Source: Tenrec ecaudatus
Lineage: Eukaryota; Chordata; Mammalia; Afrosoricida; Tenrecidae
Assembly: GCF_050624435.1 (NCBI RefSeq)
Contig: NC_134541.1
Location: 101,304,805 to 101,368,804, forward strand
Length of the DNA: 64,000 bases
Direction: 5' to 3'
A program made the position numbers and the translations under genes. The notes under the pieces were generated by a model. It did not search any database. It saw only the letters and a program-made list of their open reading frames with translations, and was not told the origin of the DNA. Shown in pieces: positions 32,052 to 44,384 of this stretch. Each line of letters opens with the position of its first letter. Position 1 is the first letter of the stretch.

Positions 32052-32897
32052 CTGGGGGTGGGGTGGGGTGAGAAAGAAAACGCAGATGGACTTAGCTGTT
32101 GGCGCTCTCCCACACTGGCGCCCGTCGTGGATGAAGTCTTCATTTGAGTCCACTCAAGGGGTTAGGATCAGGTGACTCAGGTTGGGGGCCCAGGGAGCAT
32201 CCCCGGAATCCTGCCAGGGAAGCAGCAGCCAGCAGGCACGTCTGGCTGAGGGGTCAGGACCCGGGCTGCTCTGACTTGGGAATGAGGGCAGGGCTGGGGT
32301 CTCGTGCACAGTCAGAGTGGGGTGAAACCATAGCACTGGATGCAGGGGGGCCAGGCAGGCTCTTGGGATGGGGTGCCCCAGGCGAGGGGAAGAAATGGGG
32401 GGGGCTCAGCCTCCAGGCCCTTCCCAGGGGCTGCACTTGGTACCCTCGCTCACCAGAGACGAGCCCATAGCAATTAAACAGAAGGAGAGAAGGCAGTTCT
32501 GGAAAACTCTGCAGCTTGCAAACCCAAACCAATCCCAGGGTCGAGGGGAGCCTCCTCTTTCCCCTGGGCCAAGCAGGCACCTTAAGAGTGACTAGGGGAG
32601 GTTTTGGCCTCCCCAACTCCAAACTTCCCCGGGCTGCTTGGTGCGGCCTGGCAGCTGGCCGGGGTGATGTCGCTTTGCTCTCCAGGGCAGCTTGCCTGGA
32701 CAGGTGTGCCAGATGGCCTGCAGGGCCTTCTGAAGTGCTCCTAAGGGGGCAGCAGCGGCAGCACCCTCGTGGAAAGCAAAGTCTCATTTAGTGGTGCCGG
32801 TGTCGTCATTGCAGAGTGGTTAAGTGTGAAAACAGCTGGGGCCTTGGGACTGGCAGCGATGGCCTGGTTGCCATTGCTGCTCCACATGACTCTGGTT

Positions 32898-32901
<4 letters not shown>

Positions 32902-32934
<33 letters not shown>

Positions 32935-32963
32935 ATGTGAGTTTGTGTGTGAGTGTGTGTGTG
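32902..32963. repeat. (GT)n microsatellite, interrupted
   Basis: Two GT-rich runs (about 32902-32932 and 32944-32962) are separated by 'aatatgtgagttt'. Confidence 0.95.
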
Positions 32964-34325
32964 CTAAAGCGAAGCCCAAACAAAGCACACCTGCAAAGGG
33001 AACACAGAGCAGACCCATGGGAGAACCAGGAGGAACGTGAGGCCAAGGGCACAGAGGGGGACAAGGGTGGAAGCACAGCCTCCTGGGAGCCTGCCCAGCA
33101 CACACCAGGGTTTCCCCACAAGACAGGTACCAGAAGGTCCCAATGCTCCATAAGAAATCAGCCCCTCCTCCTACCCCGAGAGAAGCGGTCTGGGTGCAGA
33201 TCTGTGCCCCCTCAGGATGGCTCGCTAGCTCACTCACTCCTTAAGGAGGCCGTTTCCCCACATGCTCAGGGTCACCCATCCAGCCCCCCTCTACAGGCTT
33301 CTCCTGTCAGGCCAGCTCGGCAGAGTTGCCTGTACCCCCCCCCCCCAGGTCTGCTTGGGGATAGTAAGGGCTGGCCAATTCTTCCCCTGGCCCCTGGTGG
33401 GAGGTGGGATGGCGCAGTTGGATGTACTGAGACAGACAAACATCCACACCACAGACACAGGACTGGCCTCTTCTTCGGGAGAAGCAGCAATGATTTTCAT
33501 AAAAAAGGTCTCAATTCTTCCCCTCAAAAACAGCTGCCCTTCCGTTTTTATAATAATAGGAAAAGAAAAACCACAGAGCCCTCACTGAGAACTGCTTCCC
33601 GGAGGTGATTTGTAATTGTGTCCACCCAAGGTGGGGGCTCCCCATGGGCTTTCACAGGGGCTAGGGTAGCTCCCCCGGGAGCTTCCGGCTTGCTCTCAAC
33701 AGCAGACATCAAGGCCGGGACCTGGTGCCCGGAGCAGCTGGTGGCCAGGTACCAGGGCAGCCAGGCCTAGGGTGGGGAGTGAGCAGTGAGCGTGCACCCA
33801 GGAGTCCTGCTGACAGCCAGGCGTGGGGTCCCCTCAGGAGCTGGGGGAACCTCAGGCGGCTGGGAAGGATGGAGGAGGGAAGGAATCGCAGGGCGAAGCA
33901 CAGGAGGAAAGGCTTTCAAATTCAAGGACAGGCAAAGGGCTCCCATGGGGCAGGGTGCGTGCAGTGCCAGCTGGGCTGGTTGGGCGGCCCCAGGCCAGGC
34001 TGCATGTCACATGGACGAGGTTGGTGCCCAGCAAACATGCCCCTTGGTTGTGAGGGCGGCCAACAAATAAGGGAAAATGCGAGTTGGACTTCTGGGTTGG
34101 TTGTGACAATGACAACGATGACGACATCCTGATTCTCTGGCGACTACTGCCCACCCCCGAGCTGATGCTGGGGGCACTGAGGAGGGGCTTGCAGGGGCTG
34201 GGGTCACAGCCACTGGCTCCCTGCTGAGTGGCAGGGTGGCCCACCGGGCTGGAGCGGACGCGGGCGTGGGGGGAGACCTGCCTGAGGTGGCTGCGGAGGC
34301 GCCGTGGCAGCTGCCGCTTGAAGCA

Positions 34326-34402
34326 CTAAACCCAGTGGCCGCCGTGGCTGTCGGCTTCCGACAGGCTGAACACGCGCCGGCGTCCTTTCCTGCCACTCCT
34401 GA
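34326..34402 (-). CDS. Alternative terminal exon candidate (tail 2)
   Basis: The acceptor is strong: a T/C-rich tract ending 'tgtttgcctctag' at 34403 on the minus strand. The 77-nt coding part enters in phase 1 and would follow the donor at 37604. It encodes a short basic then acidic tail (RSGRKGRRRVFSLSEADSHG and five more residues) and ends at a TAG. If spliced it would give a much shorter C-terminus than the exon at 31714-32051. The other two frames are also open for some distance, so the frame choice depends on the join to the 37.7 kb exon. Confidence 0.4.
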
Positions 34403-37400
34403 CTAGAGGCAAACACAGTGACAGATCACGGGCTTTCACAAGGACACAGAGGAGGCGACACAGAGCAGCAGCGATGGATGCCGAGCACCAGGGCAGCGGG
34501 GACTGGTCCTGCTGGGGGACCCCAGGGCTCGGTCTCCTCAGAAAGCCCGGGGCCGGAGGGGAGAGGGCGGACGCAGAGGAGAAACGACAGTGAGGGTGGC
34601 TATTCCCACTGAGCGGAACTGCCCATGTGACAGCCCAACACCCCTGCTGGTCGGAGCCCGATGCCCCCACCCTACGTAGCCCAGGTCCAATAGGTGACCT
34701 CTGGAAACCAAGCCTGAACCCAGCCAGCGGTGGTGGGTGGAGGCGGGGAGGGGGTGCGCACTGGCGGGAGCAGGGTGGCCAGGAGCGTCCAGTGGGAAGG
34801 AAGGCGCCTGGGACACACGTGAAGTGTGGGAGACCAGGAATGGAGAAACGGCACCTTCCTGAGGCTGCCTGCGACCCCACATCCAGGGCACACTGGGTGG
34901 TGAGTCTATTGCCATCACGAAGGTGACACTGGGCCGAGGGGATAGTAGGGACCAGCCTGGCACAGGGAGGCCCCCATACCCCGGTGCCACCAGGGACCAA
35001 GCTCGCCTTCCTTCTCTCCTCTTCAGCCTGGCCCGGGCACCCTTCCCCAGGGTGCTGAGGGGTGGTGTGGGCCACTTGGCTCTCAGAGTGCCCGCCTGAG
35101 TGTGTCTGTAGGTGCCACTGTGCGCACACAGAGGGGAGCCCAGACAGTGCCCCCTGTGCCTGCATTTGGGTTGAAAGGGGGTCATTTGCAACCTCCAAAA
35201 CCATGAAATGTTTAAGAAAAACAAAAGGGCTGACCCCAGCCCTGTAATTTTCTCCCCCGGGATGGAGCTGCGGCCACCCCCACGTTTTACCCCAGCCATG
35301 TGGGAGCAGGAGGCTGGCTCCCGGATCCTCCAGGTCACTAGCCCTCCCAGAGAACACCCTGAGCGCACCCCTACCCCATGGACGTCTGGCACTTTCTCTA
35401 AGGGCAGTGGGCAACTCAAGCACCGGGCACTGTAGCTGGGCAGCGAAGTCCCTTGGGGCGTGGCGTTAGGGGTCGGGCAGCCCAACATCCTGATGAAGGG
35501 CTTGGTGCGGGGTCCCGGCCCTCCCAGGAGTGTCTGAGGCTCTCCGTGAGGCAGAGCGGCCCAAGCATGCGGCCTGGGCCAGAGGCCAGCCGCCTCGCTC
35601 TGCATCGCCTGCAGCCGCCCTGGAGGTGGTGCACCCTGGGGAGGCAGCCAGCTCCTCTCCAGGTGACTTGGGAGAGTCAAAGGTGCCTTCCTTCCTCCAG
35701 GACCCTGCCAGCCCCTCGGCTGCTGATGGGCCTCACCTTCCCTGCAGCCTGGGTGCTCCCACATGCATACCAGTGGGGAGACCACATCCGTCCAAGGTTG
35801 GCAAGAGTTGGAGGCTTTGGGGCAACTGGAGGTGACTGCATGTCGGGACCTTTGTGGCTGCCCCGAGGATACAATCCTGAGGCTGGGTCTCTGGCAGTCT
35901 CAGAAAGGGGGACACTCAGGGCAGCCTGGCTCAGCTCATCTCGGCCCGGTGCCTCCTCTTAGGTCAGCTATCAGCCTCATGGACCCTTCCGGAGCGAGGC
36001 AGCACTGGGGTTGCTAATGTCGCCACATGGCAAGCTTCCTGGGCTCTGGGGGTGGGAGGACAATGGCCAGACTGCAGCGCTCTGCTCCAGCTCTTGGCCT
36101 GGCTATCTGTCTGAGGATGGGCCCAGGAGGGAGGCAGCCTCGGCAGCAGGCGGTTCAGGGCAGCCTCCCAAGTGCTGGGCCACTCTGGGCAACTGGAGGA
36201 GGGGACCTGGCCAAACAGAGGCCACTTCTCCTGTCCCTGGCTCCTCGGCTCCGCCTGGCAGAATACCAGGCCCATGTGGGGACCATCCCTCGAGGGAAGT
36301 GGAGATGTGGCTGGCTGGCTGGCTGGGGAGGCCTGTGATGATGGACCTCTCTGTCTGGCTGCCCTGGCTCCGGGCTCCTTCCAGGGATCACCAGCTGCTC
36401 CCTGGTGGCCCAAGCACCCCAGCAGGTGCCCTGCAGCAGCAGTGAGCTGTTCTGTCTGCAGAGCAGGGGGGAGGTGGGCTGTCACAAGTGGGGCACTGGC
36501 TGTAGAGGCTGGGACCTGACATCACTCTCGGCCCCGAGTTGCCAGCACCCTTGGTAGCAGGACAAACACCCTGAATCTGAGATGGGAAAACCACTATAGG
36601 GCATGGTGGGCAGGGTACAGGGCAGGGTGTAAGCCCAGGGGGGCAGCTCTGGAGCCCTGAGCACTGCTCAGTGAGCGCCATCCGTGTGCAGGGCCTGGTC
36701 TTGACAATGGGGCCTTGGAGATGTCAGTCTCATGCAGAGATGTGTGTGGTCCACGTGTTCACTCGGGCGAGGGCTTCCACCTCACGCAGGGGCTGTGTTT
36801 GGATATGTGACATGGACACACACAAGGACGCGTGCGGGCAGAAGGCGGCAACACATGGCACACGAGTGCAGGACCCTGCACGTCCCAGGCCAGGCCGAGC
36901 CCAGACCGAGGGGGCAGGCCTGCCCTTGGCCTCTTGGAGAACTTGTCTGCATTTCTCAGAGGGCATCGGACGTGGGACAGCAGCCACTGCTTGATGCGTA
37001 GTTAACCCTACGTAGCCCAGGCTCAGACATGACTGAGCCTGGGTGGGTGACCTGGCCTGCCTCCCCATCAGTATGAATGCAGATAGAGGGAATGGGTGCT
37101 CAGGGCCTGGGGGCACGGGAGGGGTGGGCATCCCCAGCCACACCTAGTGACCGTGAGTGGGCTGGGTTAGGTGCCCTGGGATATACCAGCCTGGTGAGGG
37201 AAGTGGGGACACTGGCTGTGGGCTAGGCTGCCTGGCCCTGGCTCTCTACTGGCCTGGTCTCTTGGTGGTTCAACACACTAGTGCCTTTGCTTCTTGGCCC
37301 TCTGTGGGTGGCAGTTGGGTGTGATAGGGGCACTGTTCCCACCCCACACTCTGCTCCAATAGTTTTGCACTCATGTGCGTCAATGGAGGGGATGGTGGCA

Positions 37401-37603
37401 ACCCCCCCCAAACCTTCCACTCCCCAATCAGGACGAAGTTCCAAGAGCTGGGCAGCATGTCACGGAGGAAGTTCCTGTGTCAGAAAGGAGAGGCGTGCGG
37501 AAGCTTTGACCCAGAGACTGTGGGAGGTGGTGGTGGGGTGGGCTTGGCATGTCCCTGGCTGTGTGCCCACTCCCCCTCCTACCCTGGAAGCTGTGGCCAG
37601 TAC

Positions 37604-37762
37604 CTGGGGGGCTCTGGGCTGTGGAGGGTGTGGACGACAAGCTGCCGCTGGCTGAGTCGCAGTGGCTGGTGCTGCCGCTGGGGCTTCCACTGGTGGCCGG
37701 TGGCGACGGGGAGGACAAGGGTGGTGAGCTGTGCTGGTTTATGCACTGGGCCACTGCAAAAC
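37604..37762 (-). CDS. Internal coding exon, Ser-rich, unidentified minus-strand gene
   Basis: The exon is 159 nt. The acceptor 'cttgcag' lies at 37763-37769 and the donor 'gtactg' directly below 37604. Entry and exit are both in phase 1, so the length of 3n keeps the frame. It encodes FAVAQCINQHSSPPLSSPSP followed by a Ser/Gly/Thr-rich linker (TSGSPSGSTSHC...SSTPSTAQSPP). The other frames are less protein-like. The phase fits the upstream exon at 38346-38412 and both downstream tails. The linker is probably intrinsically disordered. Family not recognised. Confidence 0.55.
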
Positions 37763-38159
37763 CTGCAAGACAAGGTGGGACATGGATGCATGCTGCAGGT
37801 GGGGTGCCACACTGTGCAACCCTGCCAGCCCAAAGGCAGCCCCCAGCCCACTCCCAGAAAGCCAGGCCGCCCCACGGAGGGGCTGCTGTGGCGTCCGGGC
37901 GCAGTTCAGGCGAGGGGCTAGACCATATGGTGACAAGCTGCTCACCAGCATGCCACCACTGAAGGCTGAAAGGCCTCGCTCTGGGGGACGGGGACGCCCT
38001 GAGGCCCTCGATGCCAGAAGGCCGGTCTGCCCAGCGTCCCAGGAGGTCAGGGAGCCGGGACAGCTGCCCCAGCCTCAGCGCCCTCTGGGACTGGGTGCTT
38101 ACACCACAGGGCCCCATGTCTTCTCAGTGGAGGGAGTGGGTGGCCCTGAGCCCCAGAAC

Positions 38160-38230
38160 CAGGTTGAACTCCTGAACAAGTGACTGCTTACCACGTTTCC
38201 CTGACTCAGTTTCCCAAACTAGGAGCTGCG
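38160..38230 (-). mobile_element. MIR-like remnant
   Basis: 'caagtgactgcttaccacg', 'ctgactcagtttcccaaact' resembles the decayed core of an ancient MIR. The apparent splice donor inside it (38189-38194) is therefore not used as exon evidence. Confidence 0.35.
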
Positions 38231-38345
38231 GGTAGCAGCTAAGCTGAGAACAACCGTGAAGGTGAACTGAAAGAAGCTGGTCCCGCCAGTATGGGTGCCG
38301 GGGGCAGCTTATGAGGCAAAGGCAGCCAGTGAGCCGTCCCCTTAC

Positions 38346-38412
38346 CAGCCTGGGACAGTGTGACCATGGTCCTGCCCTGCTTAGCATCCATTTTCTTAAA
38401 GGACCATGGTTT
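38346..38412 (-). CDS. Internal coding exon, unidentified minus-strand gene
   Basis: The exon is 67 nt on the minus strand. A T-rich polypyrimidine tract and 'aagtcag' acceptor lie above 38412, and a consensus donor 'gtaagg' at 38340-38345. It encodes KPWSFKKMDAKQGRTMVTLS plus QA and one base of the next codon, which the exon at 37604-37762 completes as Gly. The sequence looks like the end of a folded domain (basic and helical) leading into the Ser-rich linker. The upstream exons were not located with confidence between here and the CpG-poor region to 44 kb. Confidence 0.5.
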
Positions 38413-41400
38413 CTGACTTAGGAAGCACATGGAACAACAGAGGAGACACACTCGCTGACAGTCCCAGGTGCCCTTACAGACCGTGGTGGCCTGGGCTTCC
38501 CGGTTGATCCGTGGCAACACAGGATAGGCAGACATGGTGGGGTGGGAGGAAGGCCTCCCATTGAGTGGAGGCTGTGGCCCTTGGCCCTCCTGACCACACT
38601 GCTGTTCTCACCCTCACCCAAACCTGCACTGTCCGACTCCCAATCCAGCGCCCGGCTGGCACTTCTTCCCAAAGCTTCTCCCCAGGCATCTGGTACTCCT
38701 GCCACCAAACTCGGGAAGGCCGTGGGGGTGTAGAGCAGAGGTCCTCACACTATGCGCCTGCTTTGATAGACAAGGTTTGATGGGCACACAGCCCTCCCTG
38801 CATGTGGTCCAAGAACAGAGGTGAGTGGCTGCTGCAGATGACCTGCATTACTCTCTGGCCCCTGACAGAAAGGCAGGGGACCAGCCTGTGCAGAGGGCTG
38901 AGTGGGGGTTTCGGGTTCTGACCCAACTGTTGGGGGACCAGGGAGGGCTCTGCCCCTCCTTCCCCAGAGAGGGGGCGGAAGATCCTTGGGTTGGACTTTC
39001 CAGCAGGGCTGAGGTGACTGTTTTAGAAGCAGGTAGCCAGGCCTCTCAGTGAGCCTAGTGCTTACTCCTCTTTTGAAAAGTTGGGGGTCCTATTTATACA
39101 CCTTGCCACCTCCCTCTGGTTTGGGGGTGGTGACTAGGCACCACATGCTGACTGGAGACCAGAGGGGTATAGTGTGAGGCTCCCAGCCTAGCGGGCCAAC
39201 TCTGGGCCTACACCTCATCTTGGTGGAGGGTACTCCTCGCTGGCCCTCCCACCAAACTTGGGGTCCTCAGGAAGAGGCACTGTTCAAGTCACTGTGCGCA
39301 GGTGTGAGTACAGGGCACTCAGATCAACTACGGTGGCCACGCCCGCGCCAATGCAAACCGCCCCGAGGAAGGTTCCCAGCTTGCAGGGTGGCTGACTTGT
39401 AACCCTTCACGTGGTTTCAGTCCCCAGATTTCTAGTTGTTTACTTGCTTCAAACATGAATCCACTCCCCCGCCCAGCCACCGGCTTTCCTCCATCAGACA
39501 CACAGTCAGCTGCGTGTTTGGCACACAGAGAAGAGCCGGGCAGGTCCGAGCAATGTCCCAGGGAACAAGGTTTGTGTTGACGAGGAGCCCCCAGTGAAGG
39601 CAAGGTGAGCTTGTCACCAGGGTGTGCATGTGCCCCACTCTTTGGAGAGAGAGAGAGCAGGCTGACTCTTGCTCTCAGGCCCTGTGGCAGGAGACAGCTG
39701 GGGGAGGTATGGCAACCATGGGCCTGGAAGGCCCAGGAGGTGGGATGGCACTGCGTGGGCTTGAAGCCACAACAGAAGCGCCTGTCCCTGCCCCTGCTTC
39801 ACCTGGCAGGGCAGCCCAGCTCCTGGCAGACCTGCCTTGGCGGAGACGCCGAGGGCTCTCTGGAAGCCAGCCCCACATGCCGGGCTGCCCAAGCCTTGCA
39901 AACACAGGGAAGATTGCAAACAGCCTCCCGAGATGGGCAGATAACATTCTGGCTCTGCCTGGGACCGGCACAAGGAGAGCCTGTGGCGAGAGTGTCAGAG
40001 GGTGCCTAGGTCTTCCTGCCATCGGGTCAGGTGCATCATGGAGGACTGGAGACAGTCATAATGACAGCGGGACCAGGGCAGGTGAAGGGGCTGCTCTCTG
40101 TGAAAGCAGGAGACACTCGCTGGTCAAGAGCTTAGCCTCAGAGGCCAGGAGGCCCTGCTGTCTCCCAGCAGCCCCTCTCACTCACAGCCAGGCCACACGA
40201 CATGACACAAGGCAGTGACACGAGGGACTTTCAGGAGGGCCCTCCTTCTCGCCTGCGCCCTGGAACACAGGGTGGACTTTGAGTCTGGGGCGACCTCAGA
40301 GACAGATGGGCTTGCTCCTCGGGCGCCAGCCCCACGGTGCACACACGCCGACGCTCCTCTGGTCTTTGCTCACGTTGAGCTTTCCCCAGCAGATGAGGCG
40401 ACGGCAACCCCCCCGGGCCCGGGTCAGGTGCACCTTTGCTTTGGAATCCTGCACAGAGGCCTTGGACACGCCTCGTTAATCCCTGACACTTCTGCTCCCC
40501 TCTGTTGATGATGATGTCGCTGACCAGTCCAGCTCTGAGGACTGACGCCGCCCTTGGGGGACTTGAGAGGCGCCGAGGGAGGAAGATTCCAAAGAGTCCT
40601 GCAAGGACTGAGGTGGGAAGCACACACTGGCGGGGAGTCTACATCCCTCTGAGCAGTACGAGCCCAGCCTTGGGCCGTATGCTGCGAAGCACGGTGCCGA
40701 CTTCCAGATCTCAGGGGACTTTGTTAACCCCGAGCTCCGATGCCAAAAGCCAGCAAGCAGAGGTGGAGAGGGGAGAGGGGTGCTGGACACTGGTGGCTAG
40801 GGGACACTAACACTTCCCCCACGCCCACCCCAGCCGCGGGAGTGCAGACCTACAGGAGCACTGCACCAGGTGATGGCGCTCCCTTCCTGGGGGAATGCCC
40901 ATGGGCGCGGGGTAAGGGAGAGAGCCGCCTGGTGGGAACAACAGTGTGGCACAGCGATGCTTCCCCAAGAGTGGTACTCCAGGGGACACAGCAGAGCCAG
41001 TGGCAGCGCAACCTGTATAAGGTGGAGCCCTGTCAGAGGGAACCTCAGAGGGTGCCCCTAAGAGAGGGTGGCTCGACCTGGCCAAAGGCAGAGAGAGAGC
41101 TCCCGGGAGCGGGGGAAAAACAATGCTGGTTTCGCAGTGGAGACAAAAGTGGAATGGCTCTGGGGGACTAGGCTGGGCCGCCACAGCGCCATGCCAGGGG
41201 CGGCCTCCCCTCTGCTTTCAGACCCTTCTCCACACACAAGGCGAGCGGGCACCCGAGAGACAGCCCATGGACTGCACGGTCCAGGGCCTCCAAGGGCCGG
41301 CAGGTGCCTGGTGAGTGAGGACAAGGAGGCGGGGCCTGCTTGTACAACAAGCAACCCTGTTTGCACAAGAGCAAGCCTGTTGTACAACAGGATGAAAAAG

Positions 41401-42784
41401 CGCAGAGGCCCTCACTGGTCGCTGACAAAGATGCCAGGGCCCGACGGGGCTCCTAAGTTTCTCCTCAGATGCTTGAGATGTGGGGCCAGAGCTTCTGGGT
41501 TGCCCAGAAAGGCTGGTTTGCCGGTTTTTATCTGAGGTTATGAAACACTGGATTGAAGCTCATCTTCTTTTTAAAAAGCACGCAGCAAACCACCTCACTT
41601 GAGCCAAGCCAAGGCCTGTCCCCTGGCCACATAGGCGGTCAGCTGCTACGTCAGCTCTGGGTCTCCAGTGGCCATGTTGGGCCCTGGGGTATCATGAATT
41701 GCTGCCAGCTTACCCCGGCTCCAGAGGAGGGTGGCTTCCTGGCCTGAGGGAAGCTCAACTCTCACACAGATGTGCCTCATGGCAATCCTACTTCCCGGCC
41801 GCTTCATTGAAGAATAAGCCCTAAGACTTCGAATGGAGAAGAGCCTGTGAATCAAAATACGAGCCCACAGGAAAGGGCTTCAAAAACTGTGTGGAAAAGA
41901 CTTCAAATCTCCCCATTTCTCCACACACCTTTGAAGTCCCTTCATCGTTTGGGTTTGCTCCAAACGGAAAGCATACAGTAAAGGTGGGCTCTGCAGGCGG
42001 CATGCTGTGCGTCTGGGCAGTCCGGGATGTGGACGTGGGATGCGAGGCCTTGAGCTTGCCGCCCATTAGCATGCTGGTTCTGCGGCTGCGCTCCGCTTCC
42101 AGCCGACACGGGGCTCATGCTTTCTGTCCAGCCCGAGATGCTGGGAAACAGTGAAAAATCAATCGGCCTCCAGCGTTGTGCATAAAGCCGAATTAGACAG
42201 ATCTCCCCCTCAGCGCTCGCTCCTGTGGCCCCTGCCACCCCCTGGGGCAACAGGAGAGGCTGAGAGGAGAACTGTTTGCAATCACAGCTGCTGCTGGCCT
42301 GGAAAGAGGGCAGCTTCTGAGTGCTGTAGACCCACCCGCCCACTTCCAGCCCTGCCTGGGTGGCCCGGAGGCAGGCTCCAGCCTGACCGCCTCTGGCAAG
42401 GTGAGGCTAAGGGTGGAACCGCAGAGCGGGGGGCTATGCCACGGAAAGCCAAACATACCCAAGGCAGGTGTACCCATGCCTGGCCAGGCCAGGCCTCCAG
42501 GCCCCCTCCTGTGTAGGATACCTATGGGGTAGCTGGCATCCTGCTGGCCAGCAGGACCCCTCCCTCCCAGCAAGGGCTCTGAGGTTCCAGGAACGGCCAC
42601 CTGACTGTGGGGAATATGCACACAGAGCTGGGGGCACGGGGTGTGCTGAGGGCAGGGACAGCCAGCAAGGCCCTGGCTCCCGGTGTATGCATTCCCACCT
42701 GCAGGACGACAGGGACAGGTTAGCTAGTCAGTCCTCGGGGAAGGGCCTGATCCCTGGTGACTCTCAAGAGCATTGACCGGCTGC
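38413..42784. other. Repeat-poor unassigned DNA upstream of the 38.4 kb exon
   Basis: No young repeats are present. Several open frames exist. The best acceptor-like site is at 40593-40601 on the minus strand ('agtccttgcag'), but no consistent downstream donor and frame were found. A perfect 16-bp palindrome lies at 41376-41391. Confidence 0.35.
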
Positions 42785-42919
42785 GCCTCCAAATGTGTAA
42801 AGACTTTTATTTCTGATTTCTGGTTCTTTCCAAAGGGATCATGTGTCCAACAGACAGAACAGCTGGGGCTGGTGGACTCGTTTAACCTAGAGCGCTGTAT
42901 CCACACTAAACTGGCACAC
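42785..42919 (-). CDS. Possible terminal exon with polyadenylation signal
   Basis: On the minus strand a good acceptor ('cttcttttctgcag') precedes GTGTGCCAG... In one frame this encodes the ten residues VCQFSVDTAL and a stop (TAG at about 42887-42889). It is followed by a short 3' UTR with AATAAA at 42806-42811 and a plausible cleavage site 10-20 bases further. The combination of acceptor, short coding end and polyA signal suggests the 3' end of a minus-strand transcript lying upstream at higher coordinates. A second frame stays open for 66 codons, so the coding frame is uncertain. Confidence 0.35.
42806..42811 (-). promoter_or_regulatory. Polyadenylation signal AATAAA (candidate)
   Basis: AATAAA on the minus strand, about 108 bases downstream of the predicted acceptor at 42919. 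No strong GU-rich downstream element is visible. Confidence 0.35.
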
Positions 42920-44384
42920 CTGCAGAAAAGAAGACACTGGCGTTCAGTAGCCTGCTTGCTCTCCCAGCTCTGCCCTAAGAGGTGCCTGGCTCTCGGGGGA
43001 AGGCATGCCTGGGGGCGAGGAAGACAGGCCTCCATGTGCCCATGTGACCCCCAGGAACCCCACCACAGGCAGCACCTTGACGTGCTGTGCTGCTGCCCTT
43101 GTCCTCTGGGGGGCAAGTGTCCGAGGATGGACTACACAGCTGAGGCCGGGGGCTTGGTTCTGAAGGACTGGGTTCCCTGCCTCACCCAGCCCCTTCCCTC
43201 TTCCTGGGGCATTACCGTCTGAACAACAGAGAGAAAAGAGCTCCACAACAGCTTCTCAGCCAAGAGGCTAGAGGGCCCACCGCAGTCCTCCACCTCCCCT
43301 GCCTCTCTACCGAGGCTGACAGCAGGGCTGGAAGAGTGCAAGAGGGGGTTCGTTAGACAGTGGTCACAGCCCGACTTCTTCATGATGGGTCTATGGGAGC
43401 TGAGCTGGAACTCCTGCCCGGGCTGGCTGGGGCGCCATCTACAACCATGTCTACTCAGGCCGACCTCCACAGGGTCTGGCTGGCCCAGGATGGCCACTGC
43501 CTCTTGTGGGCCGGCTCTCTGCTCTCAGGCTAGTGTGTTCCCCTCTGGAAACCTGCCCTGCCCTGCCTCCTTGTACGCATGGTGGCAAGCAGGAAACATC
43601 AAGGGTCTGGGGACCCCGCTCACAGGGATTCTCAGCAAGAGCTCTGTGTAGCCCACGGGATCCAAGATGCTGCGGGAGCAAAGAGCTGCTGCTGGGTCCT
43701 CCCCCTGCTTGCCCAGAGCAGGGTGGGTGGGTGGGTGGGGTAACATGTACACCCTAACCGAATGGGACTGGGCCAGACCGGCAGCCAATGGCACGCTCTT
43801 ACACCCCAGCCACAGAAGGCTCTGGAGCCCCATGGGCTAGAGAGAACCAGGGAGCCTGTGAGAGCTACACAAAGCCCACCATTGGTCACAACAGGCTTTC
43901 AACAGCCCTGCACTGAGGTCATTCAGCAGAAAGGGTCCTAACGGAACCGGGAGACCAGGCCTTTGGGAAATGCTGCCGACCTGCAGGGAAGAGGCCCCGG
44001 TGTGCGGCTGACGCCAGCTCTGCCTGGGAGACGGGCGCTGCACTGTCCCTGCAGGCTGTGGGAGCCTCATGCTGGTCACATGGTGGGATTCCACTTGCTC
44101 ACTGAGTGAGTTGGTGTGCTGGCAGGGCTCCGATACGCTTGCTGGTTTGACTAGTTCACCTGCATTTGTCGTGTCTGGAACCTGGCTTCTCGTTGCTGTG
44201 TGTCCTTGGACAGACCAGCACGTGGCTGGAAAAACGACAGTGCTTCGAGAGAAGAGCACATGGAAACATCTTCGACTTACTCACTAGCTGGGGCGGCAGA
44301 AGGCACCGGTGTTCATGGTATGAGCCAGCTTTTCCAAAGCATGTTCAGTGAAATCAGCTGAGAAGAATGCGGGTTCTTAGATTC
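42920..44384. other. Repeat-poor unassigned DNA
   Basis: Two further acceptor-like sites occur on the minus strand (near 43230 and 43340), but complete exons could not be delimited. (GGGT)n-like short repeat at 43726-43740. Confidence 0.3.

Noticed and set aside
34538..35785. 415-codon open frame on the minus strand, the longest in the window, and the overlapping 365-codon frame 34326-35423
   Set aside because: GC-rich DNA gives long chance frames. Two frames overlap on the same strand, the composition is Pro/Ser/Gly/Arg-biased, and no start context supports either. Only the short piece at 34326-34402 has a splice acceptor.
38735..38825. Degenerate hAT-like start 'gcagaggtcctcacactatg' followed by a plus-strand donor-like 'gtgagt'
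   Set aside because: Only one terminal repeat is visible and no target duplication exists. It may be an ancient MER fragment, and the exon reading is unsupported.
40424..40601. Exon-like segment after a strong minus-strand acceptor (agtccttgcag)
   Set aside because: No donor is compatible with the phase of the next exon at 38412, and all three frames look equally plausible.
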